Assembly (NCBI GenBank): GCA_902554325.1
Contig: CACDOH010000010.1
Location: forward strand, 1 to 35,344
Length of the DNA: 35,344 nt
Direction: 5' to 3'
DNA from: an uncultured Pelagibacteraceae bacterium
GTDB taxonomy: Bacteria > Pseudomonadota > Alphaproteobacteria > Pelagibacterales > AG-422-B15
The notes below the pieces were generated by a model. It worked only from the letters and a program-made list of their open reading frames with translations, searched no databases and was not told the DNA's origin. Positions 15,835 to 25,031 of this stretch are shown here, piece after piece (within the stretch, counting starts at the first letter, position 1; the number at the start of each line of letters is the position of its first letter). Both the position numbers and the translations under genes were made by a program.

Positions 15835-17771
15835 TTATTCATTCGATTGTCGATTAAATCATCGACTACTGCTGGTTCAGCTAAAGTAGATGTATCGCCA
15901 AGATTGCTGTATTCATTTTCTGCAATCTTTCTTAAAATTCTTCTCATTATTTTTCCAGAACGAGTTTTTGGAAGACCAGGTGCCCATTGAATAAGATCTG
16001 GAGATGCAATAGGTCCAATTTCTTTTCGAACCCAAGCAACCAACTCTTTATATAATTCATCAGAAGTTTCTTCGCCTGCGTTTAAGGTTACATAAGCATA
16101 AATTCCCTGACCTTTGATGTCATGAGGATAACCAACAACAGCGGCTTCACTGACTTTTGGATGCGCAACCAAAGCCGATTCAACTTCCGCTGTTCCCATA
16201 CGGTGACCGGATACATTAATCACATCATCAACCCGTCCGGTGATCCAATAGTAACCATCTTCATCACGCTTACATCCATCACCGGTGAAATACTTTCCAT
16301 CAAATTGAGAAAAATAAGTTTCAATAAATCTTTTGTGATCACCGTATACGGTTCTCATTTGTCCTGGCCAAGAATCTGCAAGACACAATGATCCTTCACA
16401 AGCGCCTTCTAATATATTTCCTTCAGCATCCATGATCTCTGGTTGAATACCAAAGAAAGGCTTCGTTGCTGATCCTGGTTTTTGAGCAATAGCGCCAGGA
16501 AGAGGTGAAATTAAGATGCCTCCCGTTTCTGTTTGCCACCACGTATCGACGATGGGACATTTCTTTTCGCCGACGATATTATAATACCACATCCAGGCTT
16601 CTGGATTGATCGGCTCACCCACAGTACCGAGTAATTTAAGAGAAGACCGACTAGTTTTTGTTACCGGTCCTTCGCCCTCGCGCATGAGTGCGCGAATAGC
16701 TGTAGGTGCTGTGTAGAAAATATTTACTTTATGTTTATCAACCACTTCCCAAAATCTAGATGCACTTGGATAATTAGGAACCCCTTCAAACATCACAGTA
16801 ATAGCGCCATTTGCAAGTGGCCCATATACAATGTAACTATGTCCTGTGACCCAACCAACGTCAGCCGTACACCAATAAACATCGCCTGGTTTGTAATCAA
16901 ATACATATTGATGTGTCATGGATGCATACACCATGTAACCCCCAGTAGTGTGCATCACTCCTTTTGGTTTTCCTGTAGAGCCCGATGTATAAAGAATAAA
17001 TAAAGGATCCTCTGCACTCATTTCTTCTGGTGGACAATCACCCGATGCATCACTTAATAATTCATGATACCAAACATCGCGGTCATCATGCCAATCGATT
17101 GCTCCACCTGTTCGCTTGACAACAATACAATGTCTCACACCACCCGAAATGTTGATGGCATCGTCTGTATTCTTTTTTAATGGAATTGGTTTACCACCTC
17201 TTAACCCTTCATCAGCTGTTATGACAATATCTGATTTACAATCACTGATGCGTCCTGCAAGCGAGTCAGGAGAAAAGCCGCCGAACACGACTGAGTGAAT
17301 AGCACCAATGCGTGTGCAGGCAAGCATAGCGTATGCCGCCTCAGGAATCATTGGCATATAGATCGTTACACGGTCACCTTTTTTTACACCGAGGGATTTC
17401 ATGCCATTTGATAATTTTGAAACTTCTTTATGAAGTTCATTATAAGTAATGTGTTTTGAATCTTTTGGGTCATCACCTTCCCAAATGATGGCTGTCTGAT
17501 CCCCTTTATCTTTTAAATGTCTATCAATACAATTGGCGGACGCATTAAGAGCACCATCTTCGTACCATTTGATTGAAAAACTATCTTTGTTGAATGAAAC
17601 ATCCTTCACTTTTGTATACGGCTTCATCCATTCTATACGTTTGCCGTGTTCGTTCCAAAAATCTTCATTGTTGTTGAATGATGTCTCATACCACTCATTA
17701 TACTTATCTTGATTTATCTGGGCGTTGGCAGACCAATCGGCACTGACATCAAATTTTTCATTATCGCTCAT
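15831..17771 (-). CDS. acs: Acetyl-CoA synthetase
   Basis: Acs activates acetate to acetyl-CoA through an acetyl-AMP intermediate. Its 646 residues match the E. coli enzyme in length. The adenylate-forming signature is [11 protein letters not shown] (261-271). Further landmarks are the WWQTETGG acyl-pocket motif, [16 protein letters not shown], and the hinge and CoA region [15 protein letters not shown]. The C-terminal [11 protein letters not shown] contains Lys607, the catalytic lysine that Pat-type acetyltransferases modify in other bacteria. WWQTETGG and the length argue for acetate and not propionate or longer acids. It lies 12 bases after the EVE gene and overlaps the hydrolase by four bases. 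Confidence 0.96.
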   Translation of the reverse strand: MSDNEKFDVSADWSANAQINQDKYNEWYETSFNNNEDFWNEHGKRIEWMKPYTKVKDVSFNKDSFSIKWYEDGALNASANCIDRHLKDKGDQTAIIWEGDDPKDSKHITYNELHKEVSKLSNGMKSLGVKKGDRVTIYMPMIPEAAYAMLACTRIGAIHSVVFGGFSPDSLAGRISDCKSDIVITADEGLRGGKPIPLKKNTDDAINISGGVRHCIVVKRTGGAIDWHDDRDVWYHELLSDASGDCPPEEMSAEDPLFILYTSGSTGKPKGVMHTTGGYMVYASMTHQYVFDYKPGDVYWCTADVGWVTGHSYIVYGPLANGAITVMFEGVPNYPSASRFWEVVDKHKVNIFYTAPTAIRALMREGEGPVTKTSRSSLKLLGTVGEPINPEAWMWYYNIVGEKKCPIVDTWWQTETGGILISPLPGAIAQKPGSATKPFFGIQPEIMDAEGNILEGACEGSLCLADSWPGQMRTVYGDHKRFIETYFSQFDGKYFTGDGCKRDEDGYYWITGRVDDVINVSGHRMGTAEVESALVAHPKVSEAAVVGYPHDIKGQGIYAYVTLNAGEETSDELYKELVAWVRKEIGPIASPDLIQWAPGLPKTRSGKIMRRILRKIAENEYSNLGDTSTLAEPAVVDDLIDNRMNK

Positions 17772-17783
17772 AGACCAAATATC

Positions 17784-18200
17784 TTATTTGATACCACCTA
17801 GATTGCAAATAATAGTCCAGGACTTCTTATCGATGGGCATTACGGATAATCGCGATTGTTTGACTAATGCGAGATGATTAAGTCTTTTGTCATCTTTAAC
17901 TTGAGTGAGATTTACTCTTTTTTTTAGCGGTTTCACTGCGCTTACGCTCACCATACCAAAACGTTCAGACTTATCTGTTGGATCAGGGTGATACTCTTTA
18001 ACAACTTTGACAATGCCCACAACATCACGCTCTTTTACCGAATGATAAAAAAAACAAAGGTCACCTTTTTTCATTTTTTTCATGTTGTTGGATGCTTGAT
18101 AATTACGTACTCCATCCCAACCTTCACCTTTAGCACCAGCCTTAACTTGCTGTTCCCAGGACCATGTCTCAGGTTCAGATTTCATTAACCAATATTGCAT
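17784..18200 (-). CDS. EVE domain protein
   Basis: The 138 residues are a complete EVE domain: YWLMKSEPETWSW at the N-terminus, GWDGVRNYQASNNM (about 28-41), KKGDLCFFYHS and the VVGIVKVVKEYHPDPTD strand pair. EVE is related to PUA/ASCH/YTH folds that read modified bases in RNA or DNA. The stand-alone version is common in Proteobacteria and its ligand is unknown. It starts one base before the gpsA stop codon region ends, so it is part of the tsaD-gpsA transcript. That neighbourhood, with the tRNA-modification gene tsaD, would fit an RNA-related role but is weak evidence. Confidence 0.9.
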   Translation of the reverse strand: MQYWLMKSEPETWSWEQQVKAGAKGEGWDGVRNYQASNNMKKMKKGDLCFFYHSVKERDVVGIVKVVKEYHPDPTDKSERFGMVSVSAVKPLKKRVNLTQVKDDKRLNHLALVKQSRLSVMPIDKKSWTIICNLGGIK

Positions 18201-18201
18201 A

Positions 18202-19200
18202 TTATTCTCTCGTTATAGGTCTATTTAAAAGTTCTTGGATCGCAAGATCAATATTTTTTTTTCGATACAAGACTCTATATACAGCTTCATTAATAGGTAA
18301 ATCCAATTTTTCTCTATCCGCAAGTTTTTTTAATGCCCGAACAGTAAATACTCCTTCTGCGATTGAAAACTTTTTTTGAATAATTTCGTTTAATGTTTTT
18401 CCTTTTGCTAAATCAATTCCAAGAGAAAAGTTTCTGGATTCTTTAGAAGAACATGTAAGAAATAAATCGCCCATACCTGAGAGGCCAGCGAGTGTACTTT
18501 TTTTTGCATTCATTGATTTTGCAACCGTTGTTATTTCTGCAAAACTTCTTGAAATGATTGAGGCGACCGCATTATCTCCGTATTTTTTTCCAACAACAAT
18601 ACCACTAGCTATGGCGTATATATTTTTTAGTGCACCCGCAATTTGTGATCCTATAATGTCATTGGATAAATAAGGTCGTAGTGTTGGTGACTTAATGAGG
18701 TTTGCAATTTTTTTTGAAACTTCTTCACTTTTTGAAGCGACAGTCGTTGCAGCGGGTAATCCTTTTGCAATTTCTGCAGCAAAGTTTGGTCCCGAGATAA
18801 TTGCAATTTTATTTTTTGGAAATATCGAAGTTACAATTTGGCTTGGCAATTTCAAGCTGTTCATTTCAAGTCCTTTTGAACAACAAACAAAAATTGTTTT
18901 TTCATTTAGTGAATTTTTTAATTTACTCAAAACCCCAGAGAGATATTGAACGGGAATCACTAAAAATAATATCTCACACTCAGAAACATTATTGATTTCT
19001 GTCGTACAATTTATTTTTTTACTTAATTTAATTTTCGGCAGAAATCTCTTATTTTCTCTATACTTTTCAATGTTATCGCAGACACTTTTTTCTTTGGCCC
19101 AGAGTTTTACATGTTGCTTTTGCGATAATATATTGGCAAGAGCTGTACCCCATGCGCCAGCTCCAATGACACCAATTTTAAACTCATTTTTATTCGCCAA
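18202..19200 (-). CDS. gpsA: NAD(P)-dependent glycerol-3-phosphate dehydrogenase
   Basis: GpsA reduces dihydroxyacetone phosphate to sn-glycerol 3-phosphate for phospholipid synthesis in the cytosol. The 332 residues have the Rossmann motif GVIGAGAWGTALA (10-22), the conserved SKGLE (108-112), IISGPNFAAEIAKGLP (134-149) and the catalytic Lys192 in GALKNIYAIASG. The C-terminal helical domain includes GLSGMGDLFLTCSS, another family signature. The start overlaps the tsaD end by 11 bases. The tsaD-gpsA pair, divergent from hemC, is a familiar alphaproteobacterial arrangement. Confidence 0.96.
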   Translation of the reverse strand: MANKNEFKIGVIGAGAWGTALANILSQKQHVKLWAKEKSVCDNIEKYRENKRFLPKIKLSKKINCTTEINNVSECEILFLVIPVQYLSGVLSKLKNSLNEKTIFVCCSKGLEMNSLKLPSQIVTSIFPKNKIAIISGPNFAAEIAKGLPAATTVASKSEEVSKKIANLIKSPTLRPYLSNDIIGSQIAGALKNIYAIASGIVVGKKYGDNAVASIISRSFAEITTVAKSMNAKKSTLAGLSGMGDLFLTCSSKESRNFSLGIDLAKGKTLNEIIQKKFSIAEGVFTVRALKKLADREKLDLPINEAVYRVLYRKKNIDLAIQELLNRPITRE

Positions 19201-20272
19201 CGACTCTTTTTCCTTTCATGAATAAAGCATCTTTATCAAGAGGCCATCTTGGTCTTGGTTTGAAATCAAGTTTGTTAAACAAATTTCTTTCAAATCTCTC
19301 TATTCCTGCAAGCGCAATCATGGCCCCATTATCAGTACAATATTTTATGGACGGAAACAGAAATTCACATTGATGAGTTGATTCTAATTTTCTAAGCGCA
19401 CCGCGAAGACTTTTGTTGGCCGCAACACCACCTGCAACAACAATTTTTGTAGTGTCATTAGATTTATTAATATTTTTAAAATGCGCAATAGCATGGCGAG
19501 CTTTGGTAGACAAAATTTTGTTTATAGTTTTTTGGAAAGAGGCTGACATATCTCTTTTAAATTTTTCAGTACACTTATTTTCTGCAACAACATTAGCCAC
19601 CGCTGATTTGAGACCGGCAAAAGAGAAGTGACAATTTCTTTCATTGATCAGGGGTAATGGCAACTTGTATTTATTTTCATCTCCTTCTTTGGCATATTTT
19701 TCTATTTCAGGCCCACCTGGATATTCCATTTTTAAAAGACGCGCAGTTTTGTCAAATGCTTCTCCTAAGGCATCATCGATGGTTGTGCCAATGCGTTTAT
19801 AACTATTAAATTTTTTGATTACTGTAAATTCAGTATGTCCGCCAGACACTAATAATAAAAGATATGGAAAATCAATTTTTTGTTCGAGCTTAATGGACAG
19901 AGCATGGCCTTCTAAGTGGTTCACTGCAATGAAAGGTTTTTTTAGTGATGAGGCCAGTGTCTTTCCAGCGACAACGCCTACCAACAGCCCACCCAGCAAA
20001 CCTGGTCCTGCTGTTGAGGCAATGGCATGAATACTGCGAAATGTAATTTTTGCCTTATCAAGAGACATTTGAATTAACTTATGAATGACATCTGAGTGAG
20101 CTCTCGCAGCAAGCTCTGGGACAACCCCCCCGTAATCTTTATGAACATCGAGCTGAGATTTTACAATGTTTGAAAGGACTTTAATCTTATCTCCTGTCTT
20201 CTCTACGACTGATACTGATGTTTCATCACAACTGGACTCGATCCCAAGGACCCTGATTTTTTTCATAGTCAT
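19190..20272 (-). CDS. tsaD: tRNA t6A37 threonylcarbamoyltransferase TsaD
   Basis: TsaD transfers threonylcarbamoyl from threonylcarbamoyl-AMP to A37 of tRNAs reading ANN codons. In bacteria it works with TsaB and TsaE, neither of which is in this window. The 360 residues are an ASKHA-fold protein: IESSCDETSVSV (11-22), GGVVPELAARAH (48-59), the metal-binding NHLEGH with His119 and His123, LLLVSGGHTEF, and the C-terminal CTDNGAMIA. The first codons read MTMKK, so a start at the second Met would be equally possible. It is the first gene of the seven-gene minus-strand run that ends in the cytochrome c gene. Confidence 0.97.
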   Translation of the reverse strand: MTMKKIRVLGIESSCDETSVSVVEKTGDKIKVLSNIVKSQLDVHKDYGGVVPELAARAHSDVIHKLIQMSLDKAKITFRSIHAIASTAGPGLLGGLLVGVVAGKTLASSLKKPFIAVNHLEGHALSIKLEQKIDFPYLLLLVSGGHTEFTVIKKFNSYKRIGTTIDDALGEAFDKTARLLKMEYPGGPEIEKYAKEGDENKYKLPLPLINERNCHFSFAGLKSAVANVVAENKCTEKFKRDMSASFQKTINKILSTKARHAIAHFKNINKSNDTTKIVVAGGVAANKSLRGALRKLESTHQCEFLFPSIKYCTDNGAMIALAGIERFERNLFNKLDFKPRPRWPLDKDALFMKGKRVVGE

Positions 20273-20296
20273 AATTAATAAAAATCCAGTTAAATT

Positions 20297-20306
20297 AAGT
20301 ATACTT
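20297..20306. promoter_or_regulatory. Palindrome in tsaD-hemC divergent spacer
   Basis: AAGTATACTT is a perfect 10-base palindrome lying 25 bases from the tsaD start and 58 bases from the hemC start. It could be an operator for one or both genes. In AT-rich DNA a match of this size is not rare, so this is only a candidate. Confidence 0.2.
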
Positions 20307-20363
20307 TAAGTGTTATATCTTTAATTATAAACCTAACGTAGAAAATGTTCGATATTTTAATGT

Positions 20364-21329
20364 ATGTCTGAATTGCATAAAATTGTAGTAGGGATTCGCA
20401 GCAGCAACTTATCCAAATCCCAGACTAATCTCCTGATTCAGGAATTGCTCAAACAAGACTCAAAATTGAATAAAGATATCTTCAATATAAAGACAATCAA
20501 AACAACTGGAGATGTCCATAATACGCATCGATTAGACCAAATTGGAGGAAAAGGTCTTTTTATTAAAGAAATTGAGGAACAAATCATATCTGGTAAAATT
20601 GATATTGGCGTACATTCAATGAAAGATGTACCTGCTCAGGAAGCTTATCCAGATCTTGATATTATTTGCTGGATGCAAAGACATAAATCAAACGACGCAT
20701 TAATAAGCAATTCAGGAAAAAGTTTTATGGACTTACCAGCGGGTAGTGTAATTGGCACCAGTTCTATTCGCCGTCGCTCGCAAGTTTTGAGTTTACGAAA
20801 AGATTTATCAATCAAGTTACTAAGAGGCAATGTTGATACACGCATTCAAAAACTGAGAAATCATGAATATGATGCTATCATATTAAGTCTTGCAGGATTA
20901 GCTCGATTAAATTTAGATCATTTAGTTACTGAAGTATTAGATCATAATTTATTTTTACCAGCAGCCTGTCAGGGAGCTGTAGGGGTACAGGCTCTTAAAA
21001 GAAGTGAGGTAAAACAAATATTCGCACCTATTAATGATCTTAAAACTCAAACAGAGTGCATCGCTGAACGAAGAGTTTTAAAAAATATAAATGCAAACTG
21101 CAACAGCCCTGTTTCAATTTATGCGAACATCAACAAAAATAAAATAATGCTTAAATTTGAAATATTTGATCATCAAGGAAATAAAATCTTTGAAAAATTA
21201 AAGGAAGATTTGAAAGAAAACTATTTGAAGTTATGTGATGAACTTAGTGGGGAGATCATTAATGACTTAGGTCAAACAAAAATAAATGAATTGGACAATT
21301 TAAAAAGTGATTTTGATTACACGCCCTAG
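20364..21329 (+). CDS. hemC: Hydroxymethylbilane synthase (porphobilinogen deaminase)
   Basis: HemC joins four porphobilinogens into hydroxymethylbilane for haem synthesis. The 321 residues show IRSSNLSKSQT (11-21), the catalytic Asp88 in HSMKDVP, GTSSIRRRSQ (131-140) with LLRGNVDTR (152-160) for the pyrrole chain, and Cys246 in NANCNSPV, which carries the dipyrromethane cofactor. It overlaps hemD by 23 bases. The usual R-rich substrate-binding loop is present, so activity is expected. Confidence 0.97.
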   Translation: MSELHKIVVGIRSSNLSKSQTNLLIQELLKQDSKLNKDIFNIKTIKTTGDVHNTHRLDQIGGKGLFIKEIEEQIISGKIDIGVHSMKDVPAQEAYPDLDIICWMQRHKSNDALISNSGKSFMDLPAGSVIGTSSIRRRSQVLSLRKDLSIKLLRGNVDTRIQKLRNHEYDAIILSLAGLARLNLDHLVTEVLDHNLFLPAACQGAVGVQALKRSEVKQIFAPINDLKTQTECIAERRVLKNINANCNSPVSIYANINKNKIMLKFEIFDHQGNKIFEKLKEDLKENYLKLCDELSGEIINDLGQTKINELDNLKSDFDYTP

Positions 21330-22020
21330 AAAAAAATCTTTAGAGTTTCAAAAAAGATTAGAAAAATTTAAAATTAATTCTGAGATACAAGAGCTATCAA
21401 AGTTTAAAATCTCTAAAAGACAAGTTTCTTTATTTGATTCTGTAATACTTATTACTAGTCCAAGAACTCTAGACTACCTTGTCAAAACTAAAACTTTAGA
21501 AAGCTGTAAAAAAAATAAATTTATAGTCATTGGGAAAAAAACAACTCAACATCTGAAAAAACTGGGGTGTAAAAAAATACTGATTTCTGCAAAAGATAGC
21601 GCTGACTTAATCAATAAATCTAAATCTATAATAAGTGAAAGAAGTGAAGTGCAATTTTTAAGTTCTAATGTGTACAATAAAGAACTTGTTAGATCTTTAA
21701 AAAAGATGAAATATAAAATTACATTAATTAAAGTTTATGAGACAATTAAAGTCAAAAAATTAAAAAAATCAGTTATAAAGAACTTAAAGAATAATAAATT
21801 CTCTACTGCTGTATTTTTCTCAAAGTTTTCATTTAAGGTTTTTCTCAATCTCTGTAAAATGGAGAAGATTTCAAAATCTTGTCTTAAACATATACAATAT
21901 ATATGTGTCAGTCAGCGTGTTGGCGAATTTGCTGAAAAAACAGGCTATAATGTTCATTATGCAGCCAACCCATCAGAACAAGCAGTATTTGATTTACTTA
22001 GAAATTTGAAACTAAGATAA
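21307..22020 (+). CDS. hemD: Uroporphyrinogen-III synthase
   Basis: HemD closes hydroxymethylbilane to uroporphyrinogen III with inversion of ring D. The family is poorly conserved in sequence; this call rests on the position directly after hemC, the length (237 residues) and the opening ILITRPRKKSLEFQKRLE, typical of the family. Further support comes from VILITSPRTLDYL, FIVIGKKTTQHLKKLG and AVFFSKFSFKVFL in the expected order, and the C-terminal NPSEQAVFDLLRNL. The start is GTG at 21307, inside hemC, which suggests coupled translation. It is very lysine-rich and AT-rich compared with its neighbours. Confidence 0.9.
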   Translation: MILITRPRKKSLEFQKRLEKFKINSEIQELSKFKISKRQVSLFDSVILITSPRTLDYLVKTKTLESCKKNKFIVIGKKTTQHLKKLGCKKILISAKDSADLINKSKSIISERSEVQFLSSNVYNKELVRSLKKMKYKITLIKVYETIKVKKLKKSVIKNLKNNKFSTAVFFSKFSFKVFLNLCKMEKISKSCLKHIQYICVSQRVGEFAEKTGYNVHYAANPSEQAVFDLLRNLKLR

Positions 22021-22104
22021 TAAATCATTAAATTACAATGATTAAGCCCAAATTTAGTGTTTAATAAATAAATTTTATACTTTTATAAAAGCACCTTTAA
22101 TTGC

Positions 22105-22134
22105 TTGACTAAACTTGTTTTATTCAGTTGAATA
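22105..22134 (+). promoter_or_regulatory. Candidate promoter of DUF1302-DUF1329 operon
   Basis: TTGACT (22105-22110) and TGAATA (22129-22134) are 18 bases apart, about 45 bases before the DUF1302 ATG. The 158-base spacer between hemD and this gene is one of the longest in the window and otherwise shows only AT-rich sequence, including the palindrome TTTTATAAAA at 22081-22090. Confidence 0.35.
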
Positions 22135-22163
22135 GGCAAATTAATAAATTGTATTAAGTACAT

Positions 22164-22171
22164 AAGAGGGG
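22164..22171 (+). promoter_or_regulatory. Strong ribosome-binding site of DUF1302 gene
   Basis: AAGAGGGG lies seven bases before the ATG at 22179. It is one of the clearest Shine-Dalgarno sequences in the window, where many genes have none, and fits high expression of an abundant envelope protein. Confidence 0.6.
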
Positions 22172-22178
22172 AATTCAT

Positions 22179-25013
22179 ATGTCACGAAACACTATTTTTA
22201 GTTCATTTGTAAAGTGTCTATTTGTTATATCACTTTTTCAAATGTCTACCATTACTGTTAAAGCTGAGCAGGTAACGCTTGGTGGATTTACAGGAACTCT
22301 AACGACAACTGTGTCATCTGGTCTTGCTATGAGAACAGAAGCTAATGATTGTAAACTTATTTCAGGAGATTCATTAGATCCTGATGGTGCAGGTTTGGAA
22401 GACAGATCATCATTTACAGCTTATGTTGGATATACTGCTGATGATGGAAATGGTGGTTGTAATGTTTACGAAACTGATACATTTGGCAACACGTCATCAA
22501 AAACTATGTCAAGAGTTAACTCAAACCAGGATGATGGTAAATTAAACTTTGGTAGAGGTGACATTTTTGATGGTGGTAACACGCTATCACTAAGTTATTT
22601 TGGTACAAATAGTGGTGGTGTAAGTCTTAACCTATCTGGTACAGCTTACTACAACGCGGCATTAAATCTCAACGATGCAGGTTTCAAGGCATTTACTTCT
22701 GACCAAAAAGATTATTTTGAAAACCAATACAAACTTGGTAACGCTTACATCAGTGCCCCTCTTGATGATAATGTAAGTATTACACTTGGTAATTACATTC
22801 AGTCACAAGGTGTGACAGCTCTTTTACCTATTGGTGTGAACGTTGTTAACCCAGTGAACCTTCCTCTATTACGTTCACCAGGCGCACAATTAAAAGATGC
22901 ATTGCTTCCTCAAGCCATGATCGGTATGACAGCATTCCTTGATGGAGGTATAACTCTAGATGCTTACTATCAACTTGAACAAAAAGAAGTTGAAATTGAT
23001 GCAGCTGGATCGTTTTATGGTAGTGACTTTGTTGGCAAGTATTCAAATACAGACTTGATGAATTCACCAAACTACAGAGAGGATAAAAATATTCCTTTTG
23101 CTGGAAACTATCACGACGCGGCAACATGCTTCTCTGACGGTATAACTGGTCAATGTATTGACTCTCAATTATGGGCTGGACTCGAAACTGATGGTTCCGG
23201 TGTGCCAACTGCTAGTGGAGAAAGCGCTGGTTACTTAAACTATTATGGACTCGGTGCTGGTGGAACAGCTGACTTACTTGCAGGTTGGAACTTATTAAAC
23301 AATTATAATATTTCTCTTGTATCAGATGCTACTGATCTTGACAGCTTAATTACTAATTCATTGGCTAGTGCAGCTGGTGCAACGACCTTAATTTCTGGAC
23401 CGGGTGCGCAAAATTTTGCTGTCACTTTAACTGATGACCAAATTAATGGTTCACTATTAAGACTATACACTCAGTGGAGAGGTGTTGGTGCAACTTCTGG
23501 TTTGGTATCTGTAGCACGTGCTGCTGACGTCGAAGCCGATGATAGCGGTCAGTACGGTTTGAACTTATCAGGATACATTGATGATCTTGGTCAAGGAGTT
23601 GAGTGGGGACTGTATTTTAATAACTCGCACTCAAATGCCCCAAGAGTAAGATTCTTATCAATAGCTGATGGATATGCTTCCACACTTTATTCAATGTATG
23701 CCATTCAGGATGGAGCTAAAGATTACGTAGACGGTCAGGACCCTACTGCGTTTGAACAGTATCAAGCATCTGTTGCTTATGGCGCATTAATTTGTGGAGT
23801 TGTTTATAAAGGCTTAGCTGGAGCAGCGGCCCCTTATGGTACTTTCTCAAATGCAGCTGCTGGAAGTTCAACAGCATCATATTTGCATGATCCTGAAAAA
23901 TGTTATGCAACTATAGATACAATGGCTACAGCTGGTGGAGAAGATATCTATGCAGCTCAAATACTTGGTCTAACAGAAACTATGCATAAAAGTGAGGCTG
24001 CTGCAGTTACTGCAACTAAATTAGCTGCCCATGCACAAGCTACAGGCGCAACTAATGGTGCTATAGCAACTCTTGGATTTGGTAACGCTGCTAGATATCA
24101 GCTTTACTATCCTGAGGACATTCAAACATTCGGTGCTTCACTTTCAACTGGAGTGGGTTCGTGGGTAACAAACTACGAAATTGCTTACAGACCTGACTTC
24201 CCGTTCCAAATCGCAGTACCTCAATTATTGTTAAATGTTTACGACTCAACTGGTGGTACTATGATTCAGAACTTAACTAGCTTTGCTGGAGCTACTACTG
24301 CTCAACAAGTAGCAATCGCTTCTGCTAATGGTGTATCACTCAATAAATGGTCATCTCAACCTAACTGTGATATCTCATCTGCAACTGGTGAAATGTCTAC
24401 AGTAATGTCTGGTTATGCAGTTTGTGATGGAACAGCTGAGTTCGATGCTTGGTCGTTCGATTTCAATGCAGCTAGATCATTTACTGGTTCAGACCCGATT
24501 GCTAAAAACGCAGGTGCTGATGGTGGTTTTGTTCTTATAGAAATCGGTGGGGTTTACATACCTGATATAGATTCAAAACAAGGACTGGTTTCTACAAACC
24601 ATCAATCCTTCGGACATGATAATTATGGTGGAGGATGTTTAGACATTGCAGGTACATCTAAATTAGCGGTGCAGAGTAACGCACTTTTTGGTGATGGTTA
24701 TTGTGAAAATTCATCAGAGGCTGATAACTTAGCAATGACCAGTCGCGTAAGAGCTGGCTTGAATTACTTTAACTTCAATAATACTCCGTGGACTTTCTCA
24801 CCATCATTTGGCTTAAACTACGACTTCCTTGGTAATGGAGCTTCATCGTTAGGTGGATATGTTGAAGATGAAATGAGCCTTACACTTGGTAGTTCTTTCA
24901 CCAACGGTGGAACGTCTGTATCATTAAACTATGTTGCTGAACTTGGTGATTATCAAGACAACTCTGCTTCTGACAGAGATTATCTGTCAGCAACTTTATC
25001 ACATGCATTTTAA
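22179..25013 (+). CDS. Large DUF1302 outer-membrane-type protein
   Basis: The 944 residues begin with a signal peptide (cleavage near Ala29) and read as a DUF1302 protein. GKLNFGRGDIFDGG (120-133), then GVNVVNPVNLPLLRSPG (219-235), LPQAMIGMTAFLDGGITLDAYYQ (spanning about 243-265) and GQYGLNLSGYIDDLGQGVEWG (457-477) match the family's ordered motifs. The C-terminal 90 residues are amphipathic strands ending in HAF, consistent with an outer-membrane barrel. It is longer than the 550-700 residues I expect; insertions rich in Ala, Gly and Thr lie around 330-450 and 500-640. Ten mature-region Cys fall in five successive pairs (58/94, 317/326, 539/575, 730/749, 820/842). DUF1302 proteins usually pair with DUF1329, as here, and are suspected of handling lipids or hydrophobic compounds; molecular function is not known. 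Confidence 0.85.
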   Translation: MSRNTIFSSFVKCLFVISLFQMSTITVKAEQVTLGGFTGTLTTTVSSGLAMRTEANDCKLISGDSLDPDGAGLEDRSSFTAYVGYTADDGNGGCNVYETDTFGNTSSKTMSRVNSNQDDGKLNFGRGDIFDGGNTLSLSYFGTNSGGVSLNLSGTAYYNAALNLNDAGFKAFTSDQKDYFENQYKLGNAYISAPLDDNVSITLGNYIQSQGVTALLPIGVNVVNPVNLPLLRSPGAQLKDALLPQAMIGMTAFLDGGITLDAYYQLEQKEVEIDAAGSFYGSDFVGKYSNTDLMNSPNYREDKNIPFAGNYHDAATCFSDGITGQCIDSQLWAGLETDGSGVPTASGESAGYLNYYGLGAGGTADLLAGWNLLNNYNISLVSDATDLDSLITNSLASAAGATTLISGPGAQNFAVTLTDDQINGSLLRLYTQWRGVGATSGLVSVARAADVEADDSGQYGLNLSGYIDDLGQGVEWGLYFNNSHSNAPRVRFLSIADGYASTLYSMYAIQDGAKDYVDGQDPTAFEQYQASVAYGALICGVVYKGLAGAAAPYGTFSNAAAGSSTASYLHDPEKCYATIDTMATAGGEDIYAAQILGLTETMHKSEAAAVTATKLAAHAQATGATNGAIATLGFGNAARYQLYYPEDIQTFGASLSTGVGSWVTNYEIAYRPDFPFQIAVPQLLLNVYDSTGGTMIQNLTSFAGATTAQQVAIASANGVSLNKWSSQPNCDISSATGEMSTVMSGYAVCDGTAEFDAWSFDFNAARSFTGSDPIAKNAGADGGFVLIEIGGVYIPDIDSKQGLVSTNHQSFGHDNYGGGCLDIAGTSKLAVQSNALFGDGYCENSSEADNLAMTSRVRAGLNYFNFNNTPWTFSPSFGLNYDFLGNGASSLGGYVEDEMSLTLGSSFTNGGTSVSLNYVAELGDYQDNSASDRDYLSATLSHAF

Positions 25014-25031
25014 TTAAGGGAAGGTAGAATA

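Noticed and set aside
22081-22090. TTTTATAAAA palindrome as an operator or hemD terminator
   Set aside because: A ten-base AT-only palindrome is expected by chance in this composition and forms no stable hairpin.
22846-23208. 120-codon antisense frame within the DUF1302 gene
   Set aside because: No start context, no domain, and the sense frame is strongly supported by family motifs.
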